Assembly: GCA_039024435.1 (NCBI GenBank)
Contig: JBCCQH010000089.1
Location: forward strand, 1-33,802
Source of the DNA: JBCCQH01 sp039024435
Lineage (GTDB): Bacteria; Bacteroidota; Bacteroidia; J057; JADKCL01
Reading direction: 5' to 3'
Length of the DNA: 33,802 nucleotides
Positions 16,489-23,576 of the stretch are shown in pieces. Below the pieces are notes generated by a model. It had not been told where the DNA came from. It saw only the letters and a list, made by a program, of their open reading frames with translations, and did not search any database. Every line of letters begins with the position of its first letter. Position 1 is the stretch's first letter. The position numbers and the translations under genes are program-made.

Positions 16489-19155
16489 ATGAGAATTCAG
16501 CTATTCTTTTGTGCAAGTTTGCTTTTGCTGATGTTGCTGCCGGGAATTACCGATGCTCAATTCCTCGGATGGAACTTTGTCAACATTGAAGATGACTTGC
16601 GCGAGTCCGGAGCCAATCCGGACATGGTCGTCGAAGACAATGGCACCATCCATCTAAGCTACTGGCAACGTGATGAAGACAAATTGATCTATGCCTTTCG
16701 GGGACCAAACGACAACTCCTGGACGCGTGAGTACGTCGACATCAATGGACTGAATGGCTATAAATCGAGCATCGCCCTAAGTGCGAACGGTACGCCGGCC
16801 ATCGCCTACCAGGAAAACATCAATCAGATTGTCCAAATGCGCTTCGCGTCCCGAGCGGGAACCAACAGTTGGACGGTTGAAGCGATCCCCGGCGATGTCA
16901 CCCGCGGGTGGGGCGGATACGGTCCCAATGCCAGCATTACCGAAAAGGAACGGGTGGTTCACACGGTTGACTTGCTATTCGATGAAATCGACAAACCCCA
17001 AATCATTTTTTTTGATGGTTGGATGGACATCGATGCCTTTCCGGCTTGCACCCGCAACAGCCAGTACGGCTTCCGGCTGCACCAAGCCTATCGGGTGGGC
17101 AATACCTGGGAGGAACGCGACCTGGGCATCGTATCGGACATCAATTTGAGTTGCGGAACCAATTCCGCGCCCGATACGTTGCCAACCGGCGACCGTTACG
17201 GCGAATATGCCAATCTAATGCTGCGCTCCGATGGCCGACTGGAAATCTTTTGTCTTTCGCGTTTCAACAATCGAATCGTACGCTTCCAAAATCTTTTGCC
17301 CAGCGTAGACACCGTTTGGACGTTTGGCGAAGTCGACAGCCTCTTTCGCAATCTCGATTCCGCCTCTTTCTTCTGGTCAAAGCGATTTTATACCTTTGAA
17401 GGGATTGCCGCTACTATTTCGGAGGACGAAGCCACCCACCTTTCGTACACCAGTTCGCTGTTTTACGGCGAAAATTTTTGTTGTACCTCATTCACGAATG
17501 ACCTCGTCTACGCGCGGATCACCAATACCGATACCTTTTTTCACAACTTCGGCACCCAAACTTACCGGAACCACACCGCGATCCGGACCCGGGGAGGTTC
17601 CGATTCGGTCTTCATCGCGTACTCCGATTTGAGCCGACAGCAGTTCTTGCTCCAAGCAACCGCCGATTCGGGAAGTACCTGGGTGCTGGACACGATCATG
17701 GAAGGTATTGGGATTGGGATCAGCCCGATGGAAATCGTCGGCGACTCTCTCCACGTCCTGATCTACAATGCACAAGTAGAAGATTTGACCCTGGCGCGCC
17801 GCCACGTCGACGGCGGTCCCTGGCGCTACGAATTGATCAATACCTCCGAGAACAAAGGTTTTTACTACGATGGCACGGTGCGGCCGAGTGGCGGTGATAC
17901 CACCGCCCAGATGGCCTACATAGATGGCTTTAAATCGGAGATGTACTACGCGACTGGAACCAAGAATACCAATTGGACGTGGAGCATCACGCCCATCGAT
18001 ACGGGTACGGGGCAACTGAAATCGGTGACCATGGCCCTGAGCACCTCCGAAGAGCCAGTCCTGGCCTACGGCGGTGGTCTCAATGGCGATTTGCGTCTGG
18101 CGACCCTCAGCAACGGCACCTGGCAGTACGAAATCGTCGACTCGGGCGTCGCGGTGGGCTTTACTGACATCGAGGTTTCCGCACTGGACACGGTCCATAT
18201 TGTATATTACGACGACAATGTAAACTGCCTCCGGTACGCTTCGCGCCACCTCACCGGAACGACCTGGAACTACGATGTCATCGATTGTGCCAATCAGCCG
18301 GTGGGCGAGTATCCTTCTCTGCAACTGGATGCCCAAGGAGCGCCGCACGTCGCTTACTACGACGATGCGCGGCTCGCCCTGATGTACGCCGAGCAGAATC
18401 CCGGCACCCGTGCCTGGGACATTGACTCAGTAAACGGGAGTGCAGCCTCTGCATTGGGCAAGTTTGCCTCCCTGAAATTCAACGCTAGCGGACGTCCCGC
18501 CATTGCCTACCTGGATGAGCAGGCCACCTCGGTATTTCTATCGGAAAAAAATGCCGCCGGAACCTGGACCCATGAGTTGGTGGATTCGGTGCCCATCGTG
18601 ACCATCGGGCGTCCGATCCGCTTGGCATTCGACCAATTCGGAAAAGCTTGGATCGCTTACAACTTCTTCACGAATTTTGACAAAGTGAAGCTCATGCGCC
18701 GAGAAAACGGCACCTTCAACGAGGTAGGCGTCAGCTCCGCCGGACAGATCGCAAATGCATTTGCCTTCGAAATCATCGGGGATGACTTGTACATCCTCGG
18801 CAAGAAAAACCAATTGGGCAATACCGGAGTGGCCATGATCTACGCGGACAATGGATTGTTTGTCAAAGCCGAAGATCCCGATGACCTCCAGCAAGTGGCC
18901 CAGATCAGCAATTATCCCAATCCATTTACCGGGAGCACCACGATAAAACTTGAACTCACCCGTGCCCAATCCCTGAACCTCAAGGTCTACGACGTATACG
19001 GAAAACAAGTCGGAGACCTGCTGGCGGGAGAAAAATTGGGGGCCGGCACCCACGAATTTGAATTTTCCGGCGACCATCTGGGCCCCGGTGTGTACATTTA
19101 CCTGCTGGAAAACGACCGGTCCCGCATTGTAAAACGCATGGTCCTGACCCGTTGA
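16489..19155 (+). CDS. T9SS cargo protein with repeated propeller blades and type A sorting domain
   Basis: An exported 888-residue protein. The signal peptide is MRIQLFFCASLLLLMLLPG followed by ITDAQ. The body repeats a unit of about 45-55 residues with the pattern (small)-L-x-x-x-G-x-P-x-I-A-Y-x-D, then L-x-(Y/F)-A and a Trp-Thr/Asn turn. Clear copies include AIAYQEN, VLAYGGG, HIVYYDD, HVAYYDD and AIAYLDE, which suggests one or two beta-propellers. The last 80 residues form a T9SS type A sorting domain: NYPNPFTGSTTIKLEL, KVYDVYGKQV, GVYIYLLEND and a basic tail. It should therefore be exported through the outer membrane and attached or released. Several Cys residues (CGTNS, NFCCTS) may form disulfides. 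Start chosen for the signal peptide; ATG 16477 is four codons earlier. Ligand unknown. Confidence 0.87.
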   Translation: MRIQLFFCASLLLLMLLPGITDAQFLGWNFVNIEDDLRESGANPDMVVEDNGTIHLSYWQRDEDKLIYAFRGPNDNSWTREYVDINGLNGYKSSIALSANGTPAIAYQENINQIVQMRFASRAGTNSWTVEAIPGDVTRGWGGYGPNASITEKERVVHTVDLLFDEIDKPQIIFFDGWMDIDAFPACTRNSQYGFRLHQAYRVGNTWEERDLGIVSDINLSCGTNSAPDTLPTGDRYGEYANLMLRSDGRLEIFCLSRFNNRIVRFQNLLPSVDTVWTFGEVDSLFRNLDSASFFWSKRFYTFEGIAATISEDEATHLSYTSSLFYGENFCCTSFTNDLVYARITNTDTFFHNFGTQTYRNHTAIRTRGGSDSVFIAYSDLSRQQFLLQATADSGSTWVLDTIMEGIGIGISPMEIVGDSLHVLIYNAQVEDLTLARRHVDGGPWRYELINTSENKGFYYDGTVRPSGGDTTAQMAYIDGFKSEMYYATGTKNTNWTWSITPIDTGTGQLKSVTMALSTSEEPVLAYGGGLNGDLRLATLSNGTWQYEIVDSGVAVGFTDIEVSALDTVHIVYYDDNVNCLRYASRHLTGTTWNYDVIDCANQPVGEYPSLQLDAQGAPHVAYYDDARLALMYAEQNPGTRAWDIDSVNGSAASALGKFASLKFNASGRPAIAYLDEQATSVFLSEKNAAGTWTHELVDSVPIVTIGRPIRLAFDQFGKAWIAYNFFTNFDKVKLMRRENGTFNEVGVSSAGQIANAFAFEIIGDDLYILGKKNQLGNTGVAMIYADNGLFVKAEDPDDLQQVAQISNYPNPFTGSTTIKLELTRAQSLNLKVYDVYGKQVGDLLAGEKLGAGTHEFEFSGDHLGPGVYIYLLENDRSRIVKRMVLTR

Positions 19156-19226
19156 GATCGGATCGCTTTCGGAGCATCGTTACACTGCTCTTGATCGTAA
19201 TTACTGCGAAATTAATTCCTTGAAGT

Positions 19227-20243
19227 ATGAAGAAATCGTTTACGCTCATTGCCTTCGTTTTTGCTGCTGGCCTCCTGCAGGCCCAAATCAACCGGAGTGA
19301 CCTGCCCATGGTAGGCGACGCCCAATTCTACACAGGCCTCGATACCCTCGGAATCGTGGAAGGGCCCGGTGGTATGGGTCAGACCTGGGACTTCAGCGGA
19401 GCAACCCTTAACAATACCACCGGCACGGTCGAGTGGGTAGATCCCGCTACCCATCCACAAAACGGAGCGATCCCCGGGGCGAATCTCACCCGCGTCGACC
19501 CCAACGGAAACTACATTTATTACTCCATCGACAGTGACTCCATGGTCGTCGTCGGAGAACAATCGATCACCACGCAACCGTGTGCCTACACCATCCAACC
19601 GACGATTCTGCGCTTTCCCACCACCTTCGGAACGATGTACACCGACAGCATCAATGGCGAGTACTTCGACGGATTCATCACCAATGTCACCCGGTTCGGA
19701 AGGGTCAATGTGACCGTGGACGCAACCGGCACACTGATCACGCCGACCACCACCTGGAACAATGTCACCCGCATTTTCAAGCAGTTCACCTACCAGGACT
19801 CTTCGTGGACCGGGGCAGCCATTTCCGACATCCTGTTGTTTCGCTATGAGTGGTACGCCGCTGGTCGCACGACGCCCATTTTCTTCACGAATACCCGCCT
19901 GGTCAGCTTGAACCAAGGGCCTTTCACCGAGGAACGGGAAGTCTGGTGGGCCGACACCACGGCAGTAAGCCTGGATCAATCCCTCAGCGCAACCGAAGTC
20001 AAAGTTTCACCCAACCCGACGATGGGCCGGGCGACCTTGAGCTACAACTTGCCGAGCACCAGCGACGTCGAAGTCGGCATCTACAATTTGGTCGGAGCCC
20101 AAGTGCAAACCGCATTTACCGGAGAGCAAGTTTCGGGAGTTCACCGCCTAAACCTCGATTTGAGTACCCTCAGCAAGGGCGTCTACTTCGTGCGTCTGCG
20201 GGCGGGAGATTCGGTCAAAAACCGCAAGCTCATCGTTCAGTAA
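19227..20243 (+). CDS. Secreted protein with T9SS type A sorting domain
   Basis: A 338-residue protein with a clear signal peptide (MKKSFTLIAFVFAAGLLQAQ, cut after AQ). The middle, residues about 20-250, is rich in Thr, Asn and Asp and looks all-beta, but I cannot name its family. The C-terminal 75 residues are a T9SS sorting domain: VSPNPTMGRATLSY, VGIYNLVGAQV, SKGVYFVRLRAGD and a final KLIVQ. It begins 71 bases after the preceding T9SS cargo gene on the same strand, so both may be cotranscribed and exported by the same system. No catalytic motif was seen, so an adhesion or surface role is possible but unproven. Confidence 0.85.
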   Translation: MKKSFTLIAFVFAAGLLQAQINRSDLPMVGDAQFYTGLDTLGIVEGPGGMGQTWDFSGATLNNTTGTVEWVDPATHPQNGAIPGANLTRVDPNGNYIYYSIDSDSMVVVGEQSITTQPCAYTIQPTILRFPTTFGTMYTDSINGEYFDGFITNVTRFGRVNVTVDATGTLITPTTTWNNVTRIFKQFTYQDSSWTGAAISDILLFRYEWYAAGRTTPIFFTNTRLVSLNQGPFTEEREVWWADTTAVSLDQSLSATEVKVSPNPTMGRATLSYNLPSTSDVEVGIYNLVGAQVQTAFTGEQVSGVHRLNLDLSTLSKGVYFVRLRAGDSVKNRKLIVQ

Positions 20244-20261
20244 CGGTATTTTTCCGCGCGG

Positions 20262-20287
20262 GGGCGGAATCGCCCGGATTTATTTAT
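20262..20287 (+). terminator. Likely terminator after the second T9SS cargo gene
   Basis: GGGCG (20262-20266) pairs with CGCCC (20271-20275) around a GAAT tetraloop, followed by GGATTTATTTAT. The stem is short but GC-only and the tail is T-rich. It begins 18 bases after the stop codon. Confidence 0.5.
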
Positions 20288-20311
20288 GGCCGTGCGCGCA
20301 TGCGTACGGCC
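20288..20311. other. Strong hairpin before dtd
   Basis: GGCCGTGCGC (20288-20297) faces GCGTACGGCC (20302-20311) across a GCAT tetraloop. All ten positions pair if one G-U is allowed. It sits between the terminator above and dtd. It lacks a clean T tract, so it could be a second stop signal, a leader structure or a regulator site. Confidence 0.4.
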
Positions 20312-20342
20312 GTAAGTATTTTGTGCCCCCCGGTGATTTCTT

Positions 20343-20350
20343 TAAATTCC
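20343..20350 (+). promoter_or_regulatory. Possible -7 promoter element of dtd
   Basis: TAAATTCC lies three bases before the dtd ATG and partly matches TANNTTTG. It follows the same placement as the elements before recJ and the TonB receptor gene. Confidence 0.25.
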
Positions 20351-20353
20351 GGC

Positions 20354-20809
20354 ATGCGTGCAGTAGTACAACGGGTTGCCCATGCGCAGGTCAAAATCGA
20401 CGGTACGACTTCGGGGGAAATCGGGCCGGGCCTACTCGTGCTGCTCGGTATCACCCACGACGATGGTGTCACCGACATCGAGTGGCTCGTAAAAAAACTG
20501 ACCCACCTGCGCCTCTTCAGCGACGCTTCCGGTAAGATGAACCTTTCTGTAAAGGATATCGGGGGCGGAATCCTGGTTGTATCGCAGTTCACCCTTTTCG
20601 CCAATGTCAAGAAAGGCAACCGTCCCAGCTACGTACGCTCGGCACCGCCGGAGATTTCCATTCCCCGGTACGAACAATTCCTGGCCCACCTCAAAACCCA
20701 GTTTTCCGGGCCGGTGGCAACCGGGAAGTTCGGGGCCAAGATGGACGTCCACCTCCTGAACGACGGCCCGGTGACGATCGTCCTCGATTCGCGCCAGCCC
20801 GGTTTTTGA
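20354..20809 (+). CDS. dtd: D-aminoacyl-tRNA deacylase
   Basis: A 151-residue cytoplasmic enzyme that removes D-amino acids (and glycine from tRNA-Ala) from mischarged tRNAs. The family's hallmarks are present: MRAVVQRV at the start, GLLVLLGI, the active-site motif SQFTLFANVKKGNRPSY, and the cross-subunit Gly-cisPro motif NDGPVT near the end. The length matches the family (about 145-155). The ATG at 20354 is chosen because it begins the conserved MRAVVQRV. The MazG-type gene follows on the same strand after about 160 bases. A dtd-mazG neighbourhood is, as I recall, common in Bacteroidota. Confidence 0.96.
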   Translation: MRAVVQRVAHAQVKIDGTTSGEIGPGLLVLLGITHDDGVTDIEWLVKKLTHLRLFSDASGKMNLSVKDIGGGILVVSQFTLFANVKKGNRPSYVRSAPPEISIPRYEQFLAHLKTQFSGPVATGKFGAKMDVHLLNDGPVTIVLDSRQPGF

Positions 20810-20830
20810 GCCCAATGCCACGCCTTGGGC
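20810..20830. other. Short hairpin after dtd
   Basis: GCCCAA (20810-20815) and TTGGGC (20825-20830) form a six-base stem starting one base after the dtd stop. No T tract follows, so termination would be partial at best. Confidence 0.25.
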
Positions 20831-20972
20831 CGGCGGCGGACCCTCTCCAGTGCCGGGGGCAATGCCGCGATCGGAATCGAACTTTTCGCGGGTGATCCAG
20901 TTGAGAATGGGGAGTAGCCGCCGCCCACAGCACGGTTTCAATATCCTTTCACTTCAGCGTACTCAATTCGAC

Positions 20973-21299
20973 ATGACCATCAAGGAAGCACAACAGAGCG
21001 TCGACAACTGGATTCAAGAATTCGGCGTGCGATATTTCTCCGAACTTACGAATATGGCCATGCTCACCGAAGAAGTGGGAGAAGTCGCGCGCATCATTGC
21101 CCGGCAATACGGCGACCAAAGTTTCAAAGCTTCGGACAAAGACAAGCGCCTGGACGATGAACTCGCCGACGTACTGTTTGTGCTGATTTCCCTCGCCAAC
21201 CAAACGGGGATCGACCTGGAAGCGGCGTTGCAGCGCAATCTGGAGAAGAAGACCAAACGCGACGCCGAGCGGCACAAAAACAACGAAAAATTGCATTGA
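20973..21299 (+). CDS. MazG-type nucleotide pyrophosphohydrolase
   Basis: A 108-residue single-domain all-alpha NTP pyrophosphatase, cytoplasmic, expected to hydrolyse (d)NTPs to monophosphates and pyrophosphate. The magnesium-binding pattern E-x-x-E ... E-x-x-D is seen in LTEEVGEVAR (Glu34, Glu37) and DDELADVL (Glu63, Asp66). It is half the size of E. coli MazG and matches the single-domain MazG-like group. ATG 20973 gives the usual N-terminal helix (MTIKEAQQSVDNWI); a longer frame upstream from 20850 has no family resemblance. The C-terminus is Lys-rich. A clean terminator follows the stop, so dtd and this gene probably end one transcript. Confidence 0.9.
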   Translation: MTIKEAQQSVDNWIQEFGVRYFSELTNMAMLTEEVGEVARIIARQYGDQSFKASDKDKRLDDELADVLFVLISLANQTGIDLEAALQRNLEKKTKRDAERHKNNEKLH

Positions 21300-21302
21300 T
21301 CT

Positions 21303-21334
21303 GGCCGGAGGGTTAATTTTCGTCCGGCCTTTTT
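21303..21334 (+). terminator. Rho-independent terminator after the MazG-type gene
   Basis: GGCCGGA (21303-21309) pairs with TCCGGCC (21323-21329), followed directly by TTTTT. It begins three bases after the stop codon, an ideal placement. Confidence 0.85.
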
Positions 21335-21457
21335 GCGGTGCATCTTTTACCGTCCCGCTATTCGTTCATTCGCAAATCCAGCGGTGAACTTCAAACGGGG
21401 CCGCCACCGACGAAAAAATCTATGGCCACCGCCTTCACCACTCAAGCTTAATTCCCT

Positions 21458-21907
21458 ATGGCTACCAAGCTCGCCAGCCGCATCCTCGCCCCCGCCGATA
21501 TCGTATTTGACTACGTGCGCAACCTGGACAAGGTGCAGCTCTGGGTCAAAGAAGTTGAAGAAGCCTGGTACACCCACGAACCCGCTGATCGGGCGGAGGG
21601 CACTACCTTTGTCCAAAAAATCCGGCAGGGACTTTCCCTCAACACCTATCAAGGTGAAGTGCTGGGCTTCGAGCAAGACCGCTGGCTGCAAGTTCGGCTC
21701 ACGGGCGAGGCCCTGATCATGCACGTGGACTACCGGGTGCGGCCGGAGGAACGCGGTTGCCACTTTACCTTTGTCACCGAAGTGAGCAGCCGAAATCTAC
21801 GGGGCGCATTCCTGGGAATGATGTTTCAAGGCTTTTCCGAGCAGGTATTGCGCCGGCAGTTGATGACCCTCAAGCGCGTGGCCGAAGCCGAACACCGCCG
21901 CGCCTGA
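21458..21907 (+). CDS. SRPBCC (START-like) family protein
   Basis: A 149-residue protein of the polyketide cyclase / dehydrase or START-like fold. The opening MATKLASRILAPADIVFDYVRNLDKVQLWVKEV has the typical first strand followed by the A-x-x-(V/I)-(F/W)-x-x-(V/L)-x-(D/N) helix. Middle residues form alternating strands (YQGEVLGF, WLQVRLTG, MHVDYRV, CHFTFVTEV). A long C-terminal helix, about residues 125-149, closes the cavity. Such proteins bind hydrophobic ligands, but the ligand cannot be told from the sequence. It starts a new unit after the terminator, and the nucleotidyltransferase gene follows 20 bases after its stop, so the two are likely one operon. Confidence 0.82.
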   Translation: MATKLASRILAPADIVFDYVRNLDKVQLWVKEVEEAWYTHEPADRAEGTTFVQKIRQGLSLNTYQGEVLGFEQDRWLQVRLTGEALIMHVDYRVRPEERGCHFTFVTEVSSRNLRGAFLGMMFQGFSEQVLRRQLMTLKRVAEAEHRRA

Positions 21908-21927
21908 TCCCCATTGTCCCAACCACG

Positions 21928-22737
21928 ATGGGAAAACCACCGGAAATATTGCCCGTGGGCGATTTTTTTGCCCTCGATGAACAAGGATTTGTTCGAAACC
22001 GCTGTCGTTCCCACCTCATCGCGAATTCCTGGCGTCCGCTCATCCGCGAAGTCATAAACATTTACCGACGCCGAGTGGCGGACTGCCTCATCGGGGTCTA
22101 TCTGCGGGGGTCGGTACCAGCGGGTACCGCTGTCGCGCGGGTTTCAGACTTGGATTCATTTGCGCTGCTGGAATGGGATCCGGGCAAATCTTTTCGGCGG
22201 TGGGAAGCTTTGGCCGACAGTGGGCCCACAGTGCAGCAGTTGTGTGTCCGCTATCCGGTCGCGCAAAAAGTCGAGTTGATGGTGGCGCACCACGATCCCT
22301 CGGTCCCCGGGCAAAATCCGCGGATCAAGGCTTTGTTGCGGACCCAATCTTTGTGTGTCTGGGGGAAGGATGTGACGGGGGAAATGCCTCCGGTGCGTCC
22401 CGGCCCGGCTCTGCGGCACCACTACCGCTGGCTGGGGAAGGATCTCGCGGCGGCGAAAATGGCCCCGATGGGCGATTGGGAACCGGTCCGCCAATGTATG
22501 AAGACGGTGATCCGCACTGGAATGGAACTGGTCATGGACCGGCTGGGGGCATACGCGACTGATTTATACCCCTGTTGGCGGGCATTTTCCCAGCTCTATC
22601 CCGACCGGGAAACCGCCATGGCCGAGGCCATCCACGTCTATCTGGATCCGCCGGCTCTTTGGGAAAAGCACCGCCGCCGCGTACTGCAATTGGCGGAGTG
22701 GCTTCACGACGAGGTCGCCCGGCAAAATTGGGGGTGA
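21928..22737 (+). CDS. Stand-alone nucleotidyltransferase-fold protein
   Basis: A 269-residue soluble protein of the polymerase-beta-like nucleotidyltransferase fold. The catalytic signature is LRGSVPAGTAVARVSDLDSF: Gly61-Ser62 followed by Asp74 and Asp76. A third carboxylate could be Glu116 in KVELMVAHH. The C-terminal half, from about residue 135, is helical and rich in Trp, Arg and Leu. This layout resembles aminoglycoside nucleotidyltransferases and many uncharacterised single-gene members. The substrate is unknown, and calling it a resistance gene would be unsafe. It follows the SRPBCC gene closely and precedes the DUF937 gene by 111 bases. ATG 21928 is used; the frame stays open upstream inside the previous gene. 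Confidence 0.78.
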   Translation: MGKPPEILPVGDFFALDEQGFVRNRCRSHLIANSWRPLIREVINIYRRRVADCLIGVYLRGSVPAGTAVARVSDLDSFALLEWDPGKSFRRWEALADSGPTVQQLCVRYPVAQKVELMVAHHDPSVPGQNPRIKALLRTQSLCVWGKDVTGEMPPVRPGPALRHHYRWLGKDLAAAKMAPMGDWEPVRQCMKTVIRTGMELVMDRLGAYATDLYPCWRAFSQLYPDRETAMAEAIHVYLDPPALWEKHRRRVLQLAEWLHDEVARQNWG

Positions 22738-22738
22738 A

Positions 22739-22755
22739 CGGCAATGGCTTTGCCG
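22739..22755. other. Short hairpin after the nucleotidyltransferase gene
   Basis: CGGCAA (22739-22744) and TTGCCG (22750-22755) form a six-base stem with a five-base loop just after the stop. There is no T tract. Confidence 0.25.
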
Positions 22756-22848
22756 GATTGATGGCGCAAAATGCCGCGTTCATCGAAAGGCAGTGCGATC
22801 CATTTTTCAATTCATTAAATTGCTCCAAGCACAACTTAATACTCGAAT

Positions 22849-23433
22849 ATGAATCTTTTGGAAATGGTCACCTCGTATCTCGGTGACGACGGTGTGGAAA
22901 AAGTCGGGCAAAGCCTCGGCTCAGACAAGGGTACGGCGGCTTCGGCCCTCGCTCAAGCAGTGCCCTTCCTCGTGGGGGCCATGGCCCGCAATACCAAGTC
23001 GGATGAAGGTGCCGCCGCCTTGAACGGTGCCCTCGACCGCGATCACGATGGCAGTATCCTTGACAATCTGGGTTCGCTAATCAATTCTCCGGAAGCCGGA
23101 GCCGGAAGCGGCATTTTGCGCCACGTCCTGGGAAGCCGTCAACCAGCAGTCCAGCAGGCAGTCGCCCAGAAAAGTGGTCTCAGCATGGAGTCCGCCGGTA
23201 AGTTGCTCGCCATGGCCGCTCCGATGATCATGGGCTACCTGGGCAAGCAGAAACGGGAAAATAACCTCGGGGCCGGCGACATTGCGGGCATGCTACAGCA
23301 CACTGCCGGAACCATGGAAAAAGATGATGACTCCGGAGGGGGCATCGGTGGTATGGTCAAAGGGCTGCTCGATGCAGACGGCGACGGCAGCATCATGGAC
23401 GATGTCGGCGGAATCATTGGCAAGCTGTTCTGA
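22849..23433 (+). CDS. DUF937 (YidB-like) family protein with two EF-hand-like loops
   Basis: A 194-residue protein with the DUF937 look: N-terminal MNLLEMVTSYLGDDGVEKVG, a helix-rich Ala/Gly body (AVPFLVGAMA, LAMAAPMIMGYLG) and no signal peptide. The family's function is not known. Two calcium-loop-like stretches stand out: DRDHDGSILDNL at residues 63-74 and DADGDGSIMDDV at residues 175-186. Each has Asp at positions 1, 3 and 5, Gly at 6 and Ile at 8, as in EF-hand and dockerin loops, though position 12 is not acidic. The second lies in a Gly-rich tail. The stop codon is inside the first arm of an unusual intergenic repeat. Family assignment fairly sure; calcium binding inferred. Confidence 0.82.
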   Translation: MNLLEMVTSYLGDDGVEKVGQSLGSDKGTAASALAQAVPFLVGAMARNTKSDEGAAALNGALDRDHDGSILDNLGSLINSPEAGAGSGILRHVLGSRQPAVQQAVAQKSGLSMESAGKLLAMAAPMIMGYLGKQKRENNLGAGDIAGMLQHTAGTMEKDDDSGGGIGGMVKGLLDADGDGSIMDDVGGIIGKLF

Positions 23434-23529
23434 TTCTCGATTTCCGGTTTCTGATTCTCGATTTATGATTGGCGGTCTGCGGTGCCGCATCTCCCCGAAA
23501 TGGAGTTATTGGAAATCGAGAATCAGAAA
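23428..23529. repeat. Duplicated left arm and one shared right arm (intergenic inverted repeat)
   Basis: The sequence TTCTGATTCTCGATTTCC (23428-23445), which overlaps the stop codon of the DUF937 gene, is perfectly complementary to 23511-23528. A second copy, TTTCTGATTCTCGATTT (23448-23464), is perfectly complementary to 23513-23529. One right arm can thus pair with either of two left arms, giving stems of 18 or 17 base pairs. CAAATTTTTTG follows the right arm, so either hairpin could act as a terminator. It may also be a copy of a dispersed genomic repeat. Confidence 0.8.
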
Positions 23530-23541
23530 TCAAATTTTTTG

Positions 23542-23549
23542 TATGTTTG
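23542..23549 (+). promoter_or_regulatory. Likely Bacteroidota -7 promoter element
   Basis: TATGTTTG matches TANNTTTG exactly and lies 27 bases before the ATG of the lipoprotein gene. A -33 TTG at the normal spacing is not evident. Confidence 0.45.
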
Positions 23550-23576
23550 GGGCGCTTAAAGGCATCTGTTTCCGAT

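Noticed and set aside
20432..20941. 169-codon minus-strand frame across dtd and its downstream region
   Set aside because: Its first part looks slightly protein-like, but it lies over the whole active-site region of dtd and has no recognisable family.
21928..22737. Nucleotidyltransferase as the enzyme of a CBASS-type defence system
   Set aside because: No effector, membrane protein or ubiquitin-like gene is adjacent; neighbours are an SRPBCC protein and DUF937.
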